Assembly: GCA_950295325.1 (NCBI GenBank)
Contig: OX485804.1
Coordinates: 10,542,001 to 10,606,000, forward strand
Reading direction: 5' to 3'
Length of the DNA stretch: 64,000 nucleotides
Source: Polytrichum commune
Lineage: Eukaryota > Streptophyta > Polytrichopsida > Polytrichales > Polytrichaceae
The first letter of the stretch is position 1, and each line of letters begins with the position of its first letter. This document shows, piece after piece, positions 23,806-36,751 of the stretch. The translations under genes were made by a program, and so were the position numbers. The notes under the pieces were generated by a model. The model saw nothing but the letters and a program-made list of their open reading frames with translations, was not told the origin of the DNA and did not search any database.

Positions 23806-24089
23806 AAAAATAAATACAAAAAACCAAAGTCAGGCATCCGACGTGAGTTTGAGACCATTGGCCCTACCTTGCTAAAAAATCCTCTTGGTGCGGGGTGGGG
23901 TTTACTGACTACCTTGCGATGGGTGTGCTCTTGGCTACCTACCTACCTAGCTTTTTTCTTTGCTTTCCCCCCCTCTCCTCCATGTCAAGTAGAGAGAAGA
24001 TTTCACAGCAGGAATCGAACTGCCAACCACTCCGTTTGGAAATGGGTACCTCTCCACTATCACCTAGTAGTTTAGGGTCATCTTGGACC
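23806..24089 (-). mobile_element. tRNA-derived SINE (family 2), copy b with target duplication
   Basis: Minus-strand copy of the element at 22685. Flanks carry TAGGTAT(A/G)AAAA at about 23799-23810 and 24090-24101, a 12-bp target duplication with one mismatch. In plus orientation box B appears as GGAATCGAACTGCC. The body contains an extra C-rich tract near 23968-23980 compared with copy a. Confidence 0.85.
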
Positions 24090-24101
24090 TAGGTATGAAA
24101 A

Positions 24102-26130
24102 AAATGGAGTGGGGCAGTGATCGGGGAGATTTTTGGGCATAATCGGTTTAGATCCCAATGTTTGCAAGTCCAACAAGTTACATTTTGACATCCACCGGAT
24201 TTCCTTTATCAAAATGGGGTATATTGTATAAATTTCTCAAAAATGATAAGTAATTTTCCTGCAGTCTTGAACTTCAATCGGTGATTTCTCAAACTCAACC
24301 GGTTCATTTGTAACTAAGTGCTAGTTCTCCCCAATCATTGGAGTGGGGTCAATGTGACATCATTATCCTGCCAAATCTCAACAATCCTCACCCAAAAAGA
24401 CACTCCTCCTCATTGAAAAAACCAATCATCAAACTCGAGTCCAATCTTCAGTCTTGAAAACAAGAAAACGGTAGAACTGTGAGGCTCTGTCCTTTACTAT
24501 GAAAGACTATAATTATAGTTGTCCACTTTGATCATGCCAATCCATGGCTATTTACTATACCAAACCTTTCTTGGATTTTGTGCACCTTCTTCTCAAATGC
24601 AGGTCAAGGATTTTGATATCACCGAAATTTTTAGAATAAATAATCAAGAACTGCCGAAATAACTATAGTTAACTAGATTTCTTTCAATGCATTTTAGGGA
24701 GCAATTATAGTTCTATATATACATATACATATACATATATGATTATAGTTAACATCCACATTAAATAAAGTGGACCAAAAATAACAAGAACAAGTAACGT
24801 CCAAGTGTGAACGCAAAGTGGTTAGGAAATTTGCTCTTGAAACGAAGAAGTTGATGCATAGTCTCTGTCCTACAAACATAGCCAATAAAATCCATTGAGG
24901 AGTACTATGACCCCCCCCCCCCCCCCATACCATGATGGAAACCCACCCTCAAAACAACAACAAACAACAACAAGTGCAACTCCCACACCGACAACCACTC
25001 CCAAATACAAGTTGCCAAGACCACCCACTCGCAAACTTACATACTTATCAAGGCTTTCCTACACGCGTGTGGCCACCACACACCAACCCCGGCTCATCCA
25101 AAATTCTCTTGTGGGAGTATCTTAAGCGAAGTTATCATTATTAATATTATTGTTATTATTTCTCCCTATACTAAGGGTCCGACTCGAGCTCAAGCGACCC
25201 ATAGTAGTCATATATATATACTACTACTACTATGCCATTGGCTCCCCCCGCATGGCACCCGACTCAAAAGACCAAAGAGTAGAACAACTTTAATAAGCTT
25301 TCCAATTCAAGGGGGAGGGGTTTGACCGGACACCATTACAAGGAAGCCGCACGGTAAGCTCTATTGAAGCGCCTCGAACTTTCCTTACACTCGCCCTTTG
25401 ACCCTCCTCCCTTTGAGGTCGTTTTTGTTGTGTTTTGGGGGCCGGGGGTACGTTGCTTGCCCTAAACTTAAACTTAAAGTTTCCGAAGTTGCAAGGAAAC
25501 CCACCGAGCCCATGTAGTCAGCAACAAGCAAGCAATGATGTCATCACTTCATTACGTGTGTATAAGAAGATAAAATTTCTCTTTTGAGATGCTCATGTGT
25601 AGCTCTCTTAATTTGGGTAAGAGGGAATTGAGGTAGATGGGTCTTAAATGGTTATTTTTGTCCAACTAGTCCACTTTCTCCTAAGTGGTATAGACCCGTT
25701 TTCCAACCAATTACAAAGCAATTTAGCATATATGCGGTATACACATAGCTAGTTTTTATGTTAGGTAGGATTTGTGTAGTAGGTCGGTTGTCGTTGGGTG
25801 ACCTACCGAGCCGGTTCCCATGCCCACGTGGCAAGCGAGTTGGCCCCACGAAGAAAATTGAACATGATGGATTTGTTCAAGTATTTTGTCACACGTGTTT
25901 GTCATTCTACGTCCAACTTTGCAAAGTCAACAAAATTTATGTTGAGTACTATTCACTTCACAAGAGTGGACCATAGAAGAGGAGATTCGGTCTGCTTTAT
26001 TCGTAGCAATAGGGGAGCAACACCCTAGTGTTGACTAATATTACGGAGTATCACAAGATTGATCAACTATAATCTAACGAACATCATGAATTCTGGAGTT
26101 GTCATAGAACATATTTGAATGATGGACGAC
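24102..26130. other. Intergenic, no gene recognised; C16 tract
   Basis: Holds a run of 16 C at 24911-24926, (CATATA)-type repeats near 24716-24740 and a (TA)/(CTA) cluster near 25208-25230. No domain-bearing frames. Confidence 0.5.
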
Positions 26131-26132
26131 AC

Positions 26133-26273
26133 AATGTTATTCAGATCCACAACACTGTTATGCGGGACTGACATTATTATGTAGAATATTTTGTCATTCA
26201 AACTGCATGTGAAGAATATTTTGTAGAACATTGTCAGTTCCACAAAACATTAATATGGATCTGAATAATGTTA
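26133..26273. repeat. Imperfect foldback hairpin, arms about 60 bp
   Basis: The left arm (ATGTTATTCAGATCC..., GGACTGACATTAT) pairs with the right arm read in reverse (ACATTATTCAGATCC..., GAACTGACAATG), leaving a short loop near 26200. Mismatches are spread along the stem. It could be a small foldback MITE or give rise to small RNAs; no flanking duplication was identified. Confidence 0.65.
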
Positions 26274-26466
26274 TGGGCAGAGTATCATATTGGTGAGTTT
26301 TTTTTTTTTTTTTTTTCTTTGAAACACGTACCGTATATATGCTTTGTTGTTGGTTGTGACTAGACGCCGTGAGCAAGTGGGGAGAGGGGGGCTAGAGTGT
26401 AGGTTCTAAGACAAGTCGCAAATTGGCACTCGCCGGTGGTATTGTAACTTTAGAGACACCCGACTA

Positions 26467-26804
26467 CACTAAATAGGTAGATTAGTGTTAGATGAAGATT
26501 AGTGTTAGATGCAATAGTTACCTAAAACACTAATTTTCAACTAATATTACAATTAGTGTTTGAATAGGGTTTGAACAAATTATACCTTTTACTTGGTTCT
26601 CATATTCTTCTTTCTTCAATTCTTCATTCCAAGATTTACAAAATATCATCTAACACTAAATGCGCTCATGTAAATATTTAAAGTTACTACTTGGTACAAA
26701 TAGTGTTAGAGTTGACATTTAGTGTTCTAACAATATAGAGACAATTTACATTTAATGTTTTCGTCGACTATTAGTGTTTCCAACACTAATCTACCTATTT
26801 AGTG
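26467..26804. mobile_element. MITE with CACTAAATA-type ends, copy 1
   Basis: The ends CACTAAATAGGTAGATTAGT and their perfect inverted partner are flanked by TA on both sides (26465-26466; 26805-26806). The motif AACACTAA or TTAGTGTT recurs at least six times inside, mostly near the ends. CACTA ends suggest the CACTA/EnSpm superfamily, which has subterminal repeats, but the 2-bp TA flank fits Tc1/mariner better. Superfamily left open. No protein encoded. Confidence 0.75.
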
Positions 26805-27172
26805 TAGTTGTGATTTTAGGTAGTGGCTGGGCCTAGGATTCAAATCCCATGTCTTTGTGTTGGAATCCTAGGCGCATGTCCCATGGGCACAAAGAATATC
26901 CCACCCTCTTTTTGTAACGCTAGGTATGATGTTATTTCATCTTCAAGCTAAAGTGATTATATATGTTATTCCATAACAAACATAACAAAAATTAGAGGGA
27001 CTTGAAGAAGATTACCTTGGATTGGAGCATACAAGCCAACCTACAACTAGTTTCCCCCATTCACATACATCCATATAACGTGCACTTGTCCTCGCATTGC
27101 AATCGTATGAACAAGGTGTATATTAAGCTTGTGGATTGTCATGAATTATTGAGAGTGATTCATGCACCACTA

Positions 27173-27354
27173 CATAAAATATGATATTTAGTGGTTGAAT
27201 GACTAAATACGAATGCATACACTAAATATCAATAACCCTACGAAAGTAACTAACATTAAATGTAAACTCAAACACTAAATATCAAATATGGTAGTATGTG
27301 GAAGTTACATGTTTGATTTTAGTGTTAGTAAAGATATGAAAATTATAAAATTAT

Positions 27355-27396
<42 letters not shown>

Positions 27397-27544
27397 CACA
27401 ATAACACAAGGGAGGTGGCAGTAGGGAAGGTAGTAGCATATTTATGCCTAACATTAATTGTCAAAGAATTGAAAAATTAGTATTGAGCATGGTAGGGTGG
27501 TAACAACACTAAATGTTATCAAACACTAAATATCATATTTTGTG
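27173..27544. mobile_element. MITE with CACTAAATA-type ends, copy 2, with (AT)n insert
   Basis: The left end CATAAAATATGATATTTAGT and inverted right end CACAAAATATGATATTTAGT are flanked by TA (27171-27172; 27545-27546). The interior shares long stretches with copy 3 (for example ATGTGGAAGTTACATGTTTGA). An AT microsatellite at about 27360-27395 interrupts it. Confidence 0.78.
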
Positions 27545-27975
27545 TAGTTATATGTTCCGGCCCCACGTATCAAGTAAACCATGTTGAAGAATGTTATTTC
27601 CCACACCTATTTATAGCGTTCACATTTAAGACAAGACAAAAAATCTTTGAGGTCCCTCTCATTATCATGATGTCCATTTTGGGAGCCCATTTAGGATTAA
27701 CACCGAATCAACGTAGTCTTAACAATACACAAGTTGATGTTGGTCTACTTCATGGTACATAACATTAAGTAAGAAACATCAATGTTTTTCCTTGTTCTAT
27801 CATGTTAAGAGCTCCAAAGTATAGCTTACCACCACTTTGGACCTATGATAGACATGGTGACAATCAAGCATTTATCAAATTTGCCCGTTTAATTGGTCCT
27901 TGAAGTGAAGAGATCACTTCAATTATCACAAAGTTAGCAAGATAGCATACACAACTTGAAGACATTACATTTCAG

Positions 27976-28095
27976 TCTAAGATGACCTTGAACTACGGGA
28001 TGAAAGTGGAGAGGTACCCAAACCGAACGGAGCGGTTGGCGGTTCAATCCCCGGCCATGAAATCATCTCTTTACTTGACAAAAAACTAGCCATGT
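27976..28095 (+). mobile_element. SINE family 2, copy c, truncated
   Basis: Begins AAGATGACCTTGAACTAC and carries box A (AAGTGGAGAGG) and box B (GTTCAATCCCC) in the same layout as copies a and b, then CATCTCTTTACTTGACAAAA. The family-2 body that should follow is missing or unrecognisable. Confidence 0.65.
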
Positions 28096-31000
28096 GGTCA
28101 AAAAGCACCTCATGTGCTCAAAAAAAGGGAAAAACAATACATTACATATTGTCAAGAACCACAAGTGGTTGTTCTTACAACACTTGGGATAGGAACTTGG
28201 GTGGTGGGGGGTTGATATATGCTATGTATGCAATATGAAAGTCCCCTAACTTAGAGCATGTTTACATTAGAGACCAATGACCAGGACAACCGCTTTTAGA
28301 TTCTCCTAAGTGGTTGAGAAATGAGTGGTGGTCCCACTTCGCTTTACACATGATTACCAAAAATATAAGTGACAATGTCAAAAAGATGGATGTGAAAGTG
28401 ACATGGAAATGACATGGAATCCTACACGTTCATAAATGAATAATGTTTTCCAAGCATTTGAATGTTGCAGCAAGAAAACCCAAATGTCTTTTAAAAAACA
28501 CATTCTTAATAGAATTTAATTTAAATGTTTATATTAATAAAAAATAAAAATATCGTGGGGTTCTTTTGGTCGTGGTCTTTTGACTATTGACCACAACCGC
28601 AAGAAAGCCTAAATCAAATTTTCTCTTACGAGCCTTATTGGTCTTTGTAGACACCCTTTGTAATGAAGAAAAAAAATGGAAAAAAAACTTTCTATTGGCC
28701 TCGCCAAATAGTGGTCGAGTAAAAGCCTCCACAATAAATAGGCCCTCCATTCTATGAAATAAAAGTCAATTTATAATATTGTGCTCTATGTGTGTGTGTG
28801 TGTTCTAGATTCAAGAAATAAATCAACAATCCACAAAGGGAAAAAAGGGCCCAATGATAGTAAGGGAGCCAAACACGAGGAGTCTTCTTCCCACACATCA
28901 AGAAACTTAAGTTAGAAACATTCCGTCATTTTCCATGTTTTGCATTAAGTTAGGATTAAGTGAAGTGCACAATTGTAGTATATAAGTGGGACCCTAAAAG
29001 AAACATGCACTAATTAAGGGTAGTCTCGACTCTCAAGTCTTTCTATCACTAGAATCATCGTATTGGTATGAGCCGTTATCTCATTTGAAAGGTCAAAGTA
29101 TTATGTATGCCATACATCATCAAGAGGTATTTAATGCATATAAGCATATCTCTCATTCATCGAACATTAAAACCTTGGAATAGAATGCATCTTGAAATTA
29201 CTCTTTTAAATTGGTTTGAAATTGGATTCAATTTTATCGACCTTGGATCACTCTTGGAGTTGTCTAGCTCAAGTCATTTGGGATGAGTTGGCCACACATG
29301 TGTTGGAGATCAAGTTTTTCAATGTTGGGTGGACGAGAGGGGACATTGTACGTGATAATTTCCTCTTGCCTTGTCACTTTAGGGAATTAGTTGATGTTTT
29401 TCTTAATCCAACTTGATACACTTCTACATGTAGAAGGCGCTCTATTTCATATTCAATAGTGTTGGGATGCAGATTCCAAGGAGGATTTGAGAGGGTCTCG
29501 ACCCATGTAGGATTGACACATGACAAACTTTGAAGGGAAAATAGTTATTTTTTGTCGGCATAGAGAGCCATGTATGGTAATCCCATAAGGCTTTTGGCTT
29601 CTTGGGTGTTGTAATCAAGATCATTTCATGGAATCATTTAAGATTCCATACGATAAGTAGTATTACAACCTCATATGTGGTCCAACACCTCAATCTAGGA
29701 CACTATAGTACCTTATCAACTATGGCACTAGTTTTGAGCACTGTTGATTTTTGACAAAAGGGTCCTACCTTTCATGTGACGGCCAGTTTTACATCTTCAT
29801 TGGTTTTTTGACGGTTTGGTGAAATTTCAACATGTCTTTTGACATTGAAGTTTTCAAACCAGGAACTTTATAAACTCTTACTAGTTTCCAATTCTTTTAA
29901 TCACAACAACATATAGAAGTAACCAGTACAAAGTGAAACAATGTGCAATCAAATCACTTCCATTGGGTAGTTGTCAATGACCTCTATAACCATTCATGTG
30001 TGGAAATTGGAATAATGCACTTGTGAGCTTGTGTAGGAAAATACTCCTTTACCGTTTTAGTGCTTCATTAAAAGTTGACACCAAAATATATGCTTCAAAT
30101 ACATAGCAATGTTGATAAATCAATGATGATTGGAAAATCAACCCACTTGCAAATGGATAGCAAGAAAATACATGTGAAATACATGTGGCCTTGGTAAGTT
30201 GTAACATCCAAAAACAGTGGCACACGTGGATGCACGAAGATCCAAGCATATTACACTAACACTTCTTGGTTATAAGATGTTGACATGTATTATGGAATTT
30301 CATATGTCAAGTGATATGTCAAGTGATGGGTTGAAGGTCTTGGCCCTATAACTTTTGACGGGTCAGGTAAAGCCAATGACAATGACCGATTGTCAAATGG
30401 GTTGTGACGAGTGCAAAAAACAATCTTGGTTTTGACGATTGATGTCATGTGTCATGCAAATGTCGGTTTTAACACTTGCAAAATCTCACATGGAATGAAA
30501 ATAAACTCAATTTTAGCAACCATATTGTGTCCCCTTGTCATGTACTACAATAGTTATGATTAGAAATAGGGTTCGGTATTTGAAATTAAAGTTTGAGGAT
30601 TCCAAAAAAAATTTGCAATTTTTTATTAAAATTCTCTACTAATAAACTTAAAGAAATCTATGTGGATATGTGGACAGTCAATCAAAATTCTCACAAAATT
30701 CAACACCAAACTGAAGGCCTTTTTACGTAGATGACCAAGGGCCATGAGAAGAACAAAAATGATTTAGGACTTCTTGTGGTCACGGGCAGTGGTACCGAAG
30801 ATCGTGACTAGGGAAAATCCACATTACTTTTAAGAACCCCTGGTCACATTAGATAGTGTAAAGCATACTTAGAGTGGGATGTAATGCTTATGATTCAAAG
30901 CTAGTTAAAAAACAAATTGATAATAGTAATCGATAAGAATAGAACACACTAAGACATAATATACTATACATAGATTTTAATTCACCACGACATGATCACC

Positions 31001-31236
31001 TTCATCTTTTGTTGAGACAACTTATTTGGGATGCTGACCCGAAGAAACTTGGGTAACCATCAAACACAATCCACTTTATACTCTTTCAGGATTCCACGCC
31101 ACTTCCACATCAATTTTTCATCCATTTTTAACATGCTCATCCAAGATTACTTTTAATTTTGCGTAAAACAAAATAAAACTGCCACTCATTTCTCAACCAA
31201 CGAGAGATCAAGAAAGTAGTGATCATGGTCACTCGC
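28096..31236. other. Intergenic, no gene recognised
   Basis: Three kilobases with only short frames (at most 73 codons). A (GT)n run lies near 28791-28803. I see no ends of a known element. Confidence 0.5.
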
Positions 31237-31238
31237 TA

Positions 31239-31557
31239 CACTAAACAGGGTATTTAGTATTTGATACACGAAATACAAACCCATACACTAAATATCAATA
31301 ACCCTATGAAAATAAGTAACACTAAATGTAAATTTAAACACGAAATATCAACTATGGTAATATGTGGAAGTTACATGTTTGAATTTAATGTTAATATGGA
31401 TATGAAAAAAAACCATATAATAAGGGTGGTGACAACAGGGAAGGTAGCAACACATTTACGTCTAACACTAATTGTCATAGAATTGAAAATTAGTGTTGAG
31501 TAGGGTAGGGTGGTAATAGCACTAAATATAATTAAGCACTAAATATCCTATTTAGTG
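31239..31557. mobile_element. MITE with CACTAAATA-type ends, copy 3
   Basis: The left end CACTAAACAGGGTATTTAGT pairs with the inverted right end CACTAAATAGGATATTTAGT; TA flanks (31237-31238; 31558-31559). The interior is clearly homologous to copy 2, without the AT microsatellite. Confidence 0.78.
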
Positions 31558-31559
31558 TA

Positions 31560-33845
31560 GTGTACTCAAACCCTCAAAGCTATATAATTTCCAATGTTCC
31601 GACTTGTAAGGTTCGGGTCACATATACTAAGAAGCCAATTTGAGTGTTGGGGCACATAGTAGCTCGCGTTTATATAGACTTAGTTAAAATTATGTGGTCC
31701 TAATTCAAACAACACTCCATCGTGGGCACTGACATTCACGTTGGCGAGTTGAATAGTTTGCAAATCAAATGGCCACTTGAATATAAATCTAGAAACTAAG
31801 ATTTGCGGTTCAATTGTCAAAATAGATCAAAGTCAATACCTAGATCCAAGGTGCGCCCGACATTGTCCATTTTATGTGCACGTATATGACCATCATGCGG
31901 CAAGGTCAACAAAAATAATGGAATTTTAGTAATTTGCATTAAAACCATACAACATCCAAAAGTCCATTCATCGGTCCCACCGTAAATTTGTACACACAAA
32001 TAGTGTGGGAAGAACTGATCACACCTCACCTATTATTGTGGTTCACTGTAATTTCAACGAACAACAACACCACTGATCAATGTATCATGTTTCCACCCAC
32101 GCCAGTTCAGAGCCCACATCTCCATATGTTAAAAACCAAGAATATGGAATCAATGAATTTCAATTGTTTTTTGTTTTGTTGAGAACACGTAATATTATCA
32201 CTGTATCAACATTACACAAGAATATAAGTATTTTGTTAACATTTAATCACTTTATGTATCAATCAACATTTTGTCAATGTAGATGTTGCCTTGATTTTCA
32301 ACCCACGTGTAAGATACAGTGGACCACAATATTTTACTCGTGCTAATTTGTTAACCCCATAATAATAGGTGTGATGGTGGAGTTTGTGACCTCTTGTGTA
32401 ACTTAGGACGTCCAAGTAACGTCCTCAAGTCCAAACTTGTGTCCCAAGTTGGCCCATAGGACACCTTGCATGTTATAATCGATTCCCAACACAATGGAGA
32501 GGCCAAGTGGGACATCGATCCCTTGTGCATAGCTTAGCTCAAACCATAAGGTGCTTCTAAAAAGCACATGTCAATATTTAATGAAAGTGGAGTGTTGAAA
32601 TTTGACTAATCCCGACTCACTATTGTGGGAATACGCAAGGAGGGTTTGAATCTTCCACTTCCTTGTGGGCTAAAAAAACAAGGACACGCCCGTGACTTGA
32701 CATTCGCTTCTAGGTGTTTAGTTGCCGTATAAGGGAGGAAAATCCATGTGTTTTATCATCAAAATGTGTTCAAGTGTATGGAGGAGGTTAGAAATAATGT
32801 TCCAATTCATTCCTTCCCAAGAATAACCACAAATAAATAAAGAATGCATTTCAAAGACCACGACACCAAATGCGATGTCTTGGTGTGTTGTAAGATATCA
32901 CAATTGGAGCTCATATGTGAACTCGGAGCAGGTTTACTGAGCACGGCTATGTGACAAGTATAACGAATAAGAATGTTGATATATAAATGAACAAGTAACG
33001 AAGGCCAAAAATGCTAACATCTACATTCTTCCTTGTTTTGAGACGACGCGTGAGTTACCAAAGGGTCGATGCAACAGACGTGTGGGTATGTATTTTCACG
33101 TGAATGAATCCATATATGACCAAGGGGTTGATCATGTTGGCCAGTTTGGACACCATCCATCAGCATCTCCGGTTGTAATAATGTGAAAAGTGGTGGACCA
33201 ACCCATTTCTCAACATAATCCCCGACGATTCCATGGCTGGAACTGGACGGGAAGTTTGGTGCGATAGGGGCATGAGTATGAAGGGGTCCTTGGATGTCGA
33301 ACGCGTAAGGATAGATGCTTTAAGATTAAAAATAAAAAAGGGACGCCTTTGAACATGTTTCCTACTTTCTTACCTATCTATTGTACATAGTTTTGGGATT
33401 GCGGTCGCGTTTACTTGCGTAATTTGTTGAGGCCATCAAGAGAGCAATCCGATGCCAACAACTTATAGAATGTTCCGGTGCATTCTTCCACCATCACGGA
33501 ACACTACGAGCTAGATACCAAGGCGGCATGTTTTTGACTCTTCTTTGATTTACTACCTACCCCCATTCGTTAATCTCGTGCCTTGTTACTTACCCATGAC
33601 AAAGCATCCCAATGGAATGTGAAGGGCATTCCCATCCCACATAATCGCTAATACCAATAAACACCGTACTAGAACACATGGATCAATCGTCACATACATT
33701 TCACTTCATAGTGCACCACTTGCTAGCAAAGCGGAATGTGACACCGTCAACTCTTTCCTTGATGTAAAGGATGGGGGTTGGCATAAGGTGGATAGATGGG
33801 TCTTAAACGAATACTATTTTAAACTACCATACTTCTCCTAGAATA
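31560..33845. other. Intergenic, no gene recognised
   Basis: Frames of at most 88 codons without recognisable domains. No element ends seen. Confidence 0.5.
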
Positions 33846-33853
33846 GGAACACA

Positions 33854-34350
33854 CACGGGTAGATCACTTAGTGCATTTTAAAAACGACGTGCGGCATAAT
33901 ATAGAGAGGATTAAAATCATTTGAAATAAAAATTATAAAGGAATTCCAAATAATGAAGGGGCCATTAAATGTAGACAATCCCATTATAAGTAAGTTAGAT
34001 GGACATAAAATGTGGGCCATTATTTTTTGTAAATTTAATATAGGGGCTAAAGATAAGGATCCTAGAAGGTATGTTTAGTATGGTATGTAAATGGGTTTAG
34101 GACTCACGGGGATGGATGATAATTGGGATTTCCGTCTGTCCAAAAATGGCTTAAAAGGAATATAGAGTACAAAAAATTGCAGTGACTTGGACAATATAAG
34201 TAATGGAAGGGTGTAAACAAATGGGCCATTTTTGAAATTTAAGTAATTATAGGGAGGCTTTAATTTAGCCCTTGAAGGTAAATAGCCCCAAAACAAAAAA
34301 TCCCCAGCCACACGTGGTGCACAAAAATGCCTTAGAATGATCTACCCATG
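33854..34350. mobile_element. hAT-like MITE, second family, perfect 8-bp duplication
   Basis: Flanked by GGAACACA at 33846-33853 and 34351-34358. The left end CACGGGTAGATCACTTAGTG pairs with the inverted right end CATGGGTAGATCATTCTAAG, and both then share GCATTTT and a (G/C)ACGTG(C/T)GG block. The 8-bp duplication and CA...TG ends point to hAT. The interior differs from the CACGGGGAGG family. The minus-strand frame at 34075-34311 is unrecognised. Confidence 0.8.
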
Positions 34351-34901
34351 GGAACACACGATTAGTATGGGATGGTTAGCAAATCTAGTTAGGGTTGTAG
34401 CAACTTTCCTCATGGTTTTTGGAGCTTGTGTGAATATCTTATCTATCGTCAAAAGTGAGGATTTTTATGCTCATGAAATGGTCATATTTATTCCCCCTCT
34501 AATTATGGTCATTGCTGAGCTTAGGACGGTGAACATGTTTTGAGCTTATATTTCAATCTCTTATAGAGCACGTGTTTTTTGGGGTGTCCGTACTTGGATG
34601 CGCACTTTACCATAGTCCGCTCGAACATAAGTGTTTGATTAAGATAAGTAATTGAATTAGTCACAACTGCCTTAATCAACAAGTTTGGTGAAAATTTGCA
34701 GCTTGAAATAACACTATGACCCCTCTATCATGTAATGTAGTCTAAACACACTCTACAAGGGAGTAAATGAGCTTTTCTTAACCATGTCGGTTCGTTACAC
34801 GATAGAATTATATGTGAATTCCAAAAACCCTCATCACCCCCCCCCCTCCCATGTGTCTTGTGTTGGTGGAGTTGTTGCCATATGAATCAAAGAGGCCCAA
34901 A

Positions 34902-35310
34902 CACGGGGAGGTCACTTCATTGTCAAGTTGACACCACGTGCGGACAAAGTTTGCTACCCCTATATTACATGCCATATATAATTTTAAAATTTATGATATT
35001 TTTTCTACATATACATAACCATTGATAGTATCTTTTGTATATTTTTTTGAATTTTTTAGTCATCTTTGTTTTTTTAGTAATTGGTTTAGTTCAATTCTGT
35101 GACATTCTAGTTAGAAACGGTATGTTTTATGAAAAAAACAAATCATCAAAGTTAGTTACCACTTTTAACTATGTCATAGGTATTGTGTATATCTACTCAT
35201 GAAAAAAATTTGATAAAAATTTGACCCATTTTGGTGGTGCAACTTACCAAAAGAAGATTTTTTTTGGTCGCACGTGGTGTTCAACTTGACAATGGAGTGA
35301 TCTCCCCGTG
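34902..35310 (+). mobile_element. hAT-like MITE, CACGGG family, copy 2
   Basis: Flanked by the perfect 8-bp repeat GGCCCAAA at 34894-34901 and 35311-35318. Ends CACGGGGAGGTCACTTCATT and the inverted partner ending CTCCCCGTG; inverted repeats run about 45-50 bases through GTCAAGTTGA and CACGTGCG. It is 409 bp and homologous along its length to copies at 14403 and 35910. Confidence 0.93.
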
Positions 35311-35717
35311 GGCCCAAAGACATTGTGAGTTCCAGGGTGGGTTGGGAAAAGATTTGTTAACTATTGAATATATTTTATCAAGATTCCATTTTGGCAAATA
35401 GAATATTATGGCATATTATTAATTTTTTCTTTTACAAAATTTAGGTATTTGACAACCGAAAACCTCCAATTTTTCCACAAAGTCCCATATAATATAGCTA
35501 TTTTTGAAGTGGTTAGAAGATGAGGCCTTGATGGGTTTTTGAATTTTGGTAGTTTTTAGGTTACCATTGTGTTTGGAAGTTGCTCGTCGTTCCTCACTTG
35601 CCACATCTGACCACCAAGGAGTTTATCTTTTGATTTTGTTTATTTATTGATTTATTATTATTATTATTTTGAAGGGAACAAGTGAGGTGCTTGACCACCT
35701 GATTAGTGTATTTTTTT

Positions 35718-35795
35718 AATCAAGTAGAGAGACATTTTCACAGCTGGGAATTGAACTGGCAACCACTCCGTATGGTTTGGCAAGGGGTTTGTCAC
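35718..35795 (-). mobile_element. SINE family 2, copy d, head fragment
   Basis: In plus orientation TCAAGTAGAGAGACATTTTC, then GGGAATTGAAC and CAACCACTCCGTATGG, matching the reverse complement of the family-2 head including box B. Box A and the body are lost or diverged. Confidence 0.5.
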
Positions 35796-35909
35796 TCATG
35801 CCATCCCTTGGGCTTGGTTGGAGCCTCGGCACCATTTGAACATCCAAGAACTTGCATTAGGACTGTTTCCGGCTTAGGACACACATAAAGCACCAAAATG
35901 CATTGAGAG

Positions 35910-36319
35910 CACAGGGAGGTCACTCCATTGTCAAGTTGAAAACCACGTGTGAACAAAGTTTGCTACCCCTATATTATATGCCATAGATAATTTTAAAATT
36001 TATGATATTTTTTCTATATATACATATCCATTGATAATATCTTTTGTATATTTTTTTGAAATTTTTGGTCATCTCCATTTTTTCTAGTAATTTTTTTAGT
36101 TCAATTCTGCGTCATTCTAGTTAGAAACGGTATGATTTCTAGAAAAAACAAATTATCAAATTTGGTTATCAATTTTTACTATGTAATAGATACCATGTAT
36201 ATGTACTCATTATTATTTTTGATAAAAGTTTGACCCATTTTGTTGATGCAACTTAGAAAAAACAGATTTTTTTTGTTCGCACGTGGTTTTCAACTTGACA
36301 ATGGAGTGGCCTCCCTGTG
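35910..36319 (+). mobile_element. hAT-like MITE, CACGGG family, copy 3
   Basis: Flanked by the perfect 8-bp repeat ATTGAGAG at 35902-35909 and 36320-36327. Ends CACAGGGAGGTCACTCCATT and the inverted partner ending CCTCCCTGTG. It is 410 bp, in the same orientation as copy 2 and 600 bp from it. A CACTAAATA-type MITE starts within 15 bases of its right end. Confidence 0.93.
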
Positions 36320-36333
36320 ATTGAGAGTGACTG

Positions 36334-36751
36334 CACTAAATGCGATCTTTAGCGCCACCAATTCGTCTCAACACTACTTGTAAACCACGGTGTAGTGTCT
36401 CCCACACTAATAAATGTGAACCCAACATTATTTGTCATTCCTTGTGAATTTATTGGATGATTATTGTCACTTATGTAGTGGTTTTCCATCTAGATTTCAA
36501 TCATCCATGACTTTCTTTCATCCCAAGTTGTTGACAGGTGAAGGTAGGGTTCTGGCCAATGGATAAACTCTTCCATCATCATCCATGACAATACCTCATC
36601 ACAAGTTGCTGACAAAGAGAAGGTAGGGTTGTTGGTTAGTGGATGAACTCATCCATCATCCATGACAATATTTGTCCACTTATTCACGAGAAGTGCCATC
36701 CGAAAAGTTACGATGTAAAATACCAAAGGACACTAAATATCATATTTAGTG
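36334..36751. mobile_element. MITE with CACTAAATA-type ends, copy 4, diverged
   Basis: The left end CACTAAATGCGATCTTTAGC pairs with the inverted right end CACTAAATATGATATTTAGT. The right flank is TA, the left TG. Internal AACACTA and CACACTAA motifs fit the family; a duplicated segment (CATCCATGAC... and GGTAGGGTT) at about 36500-36640 lies inside. Confidence 0.6.
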
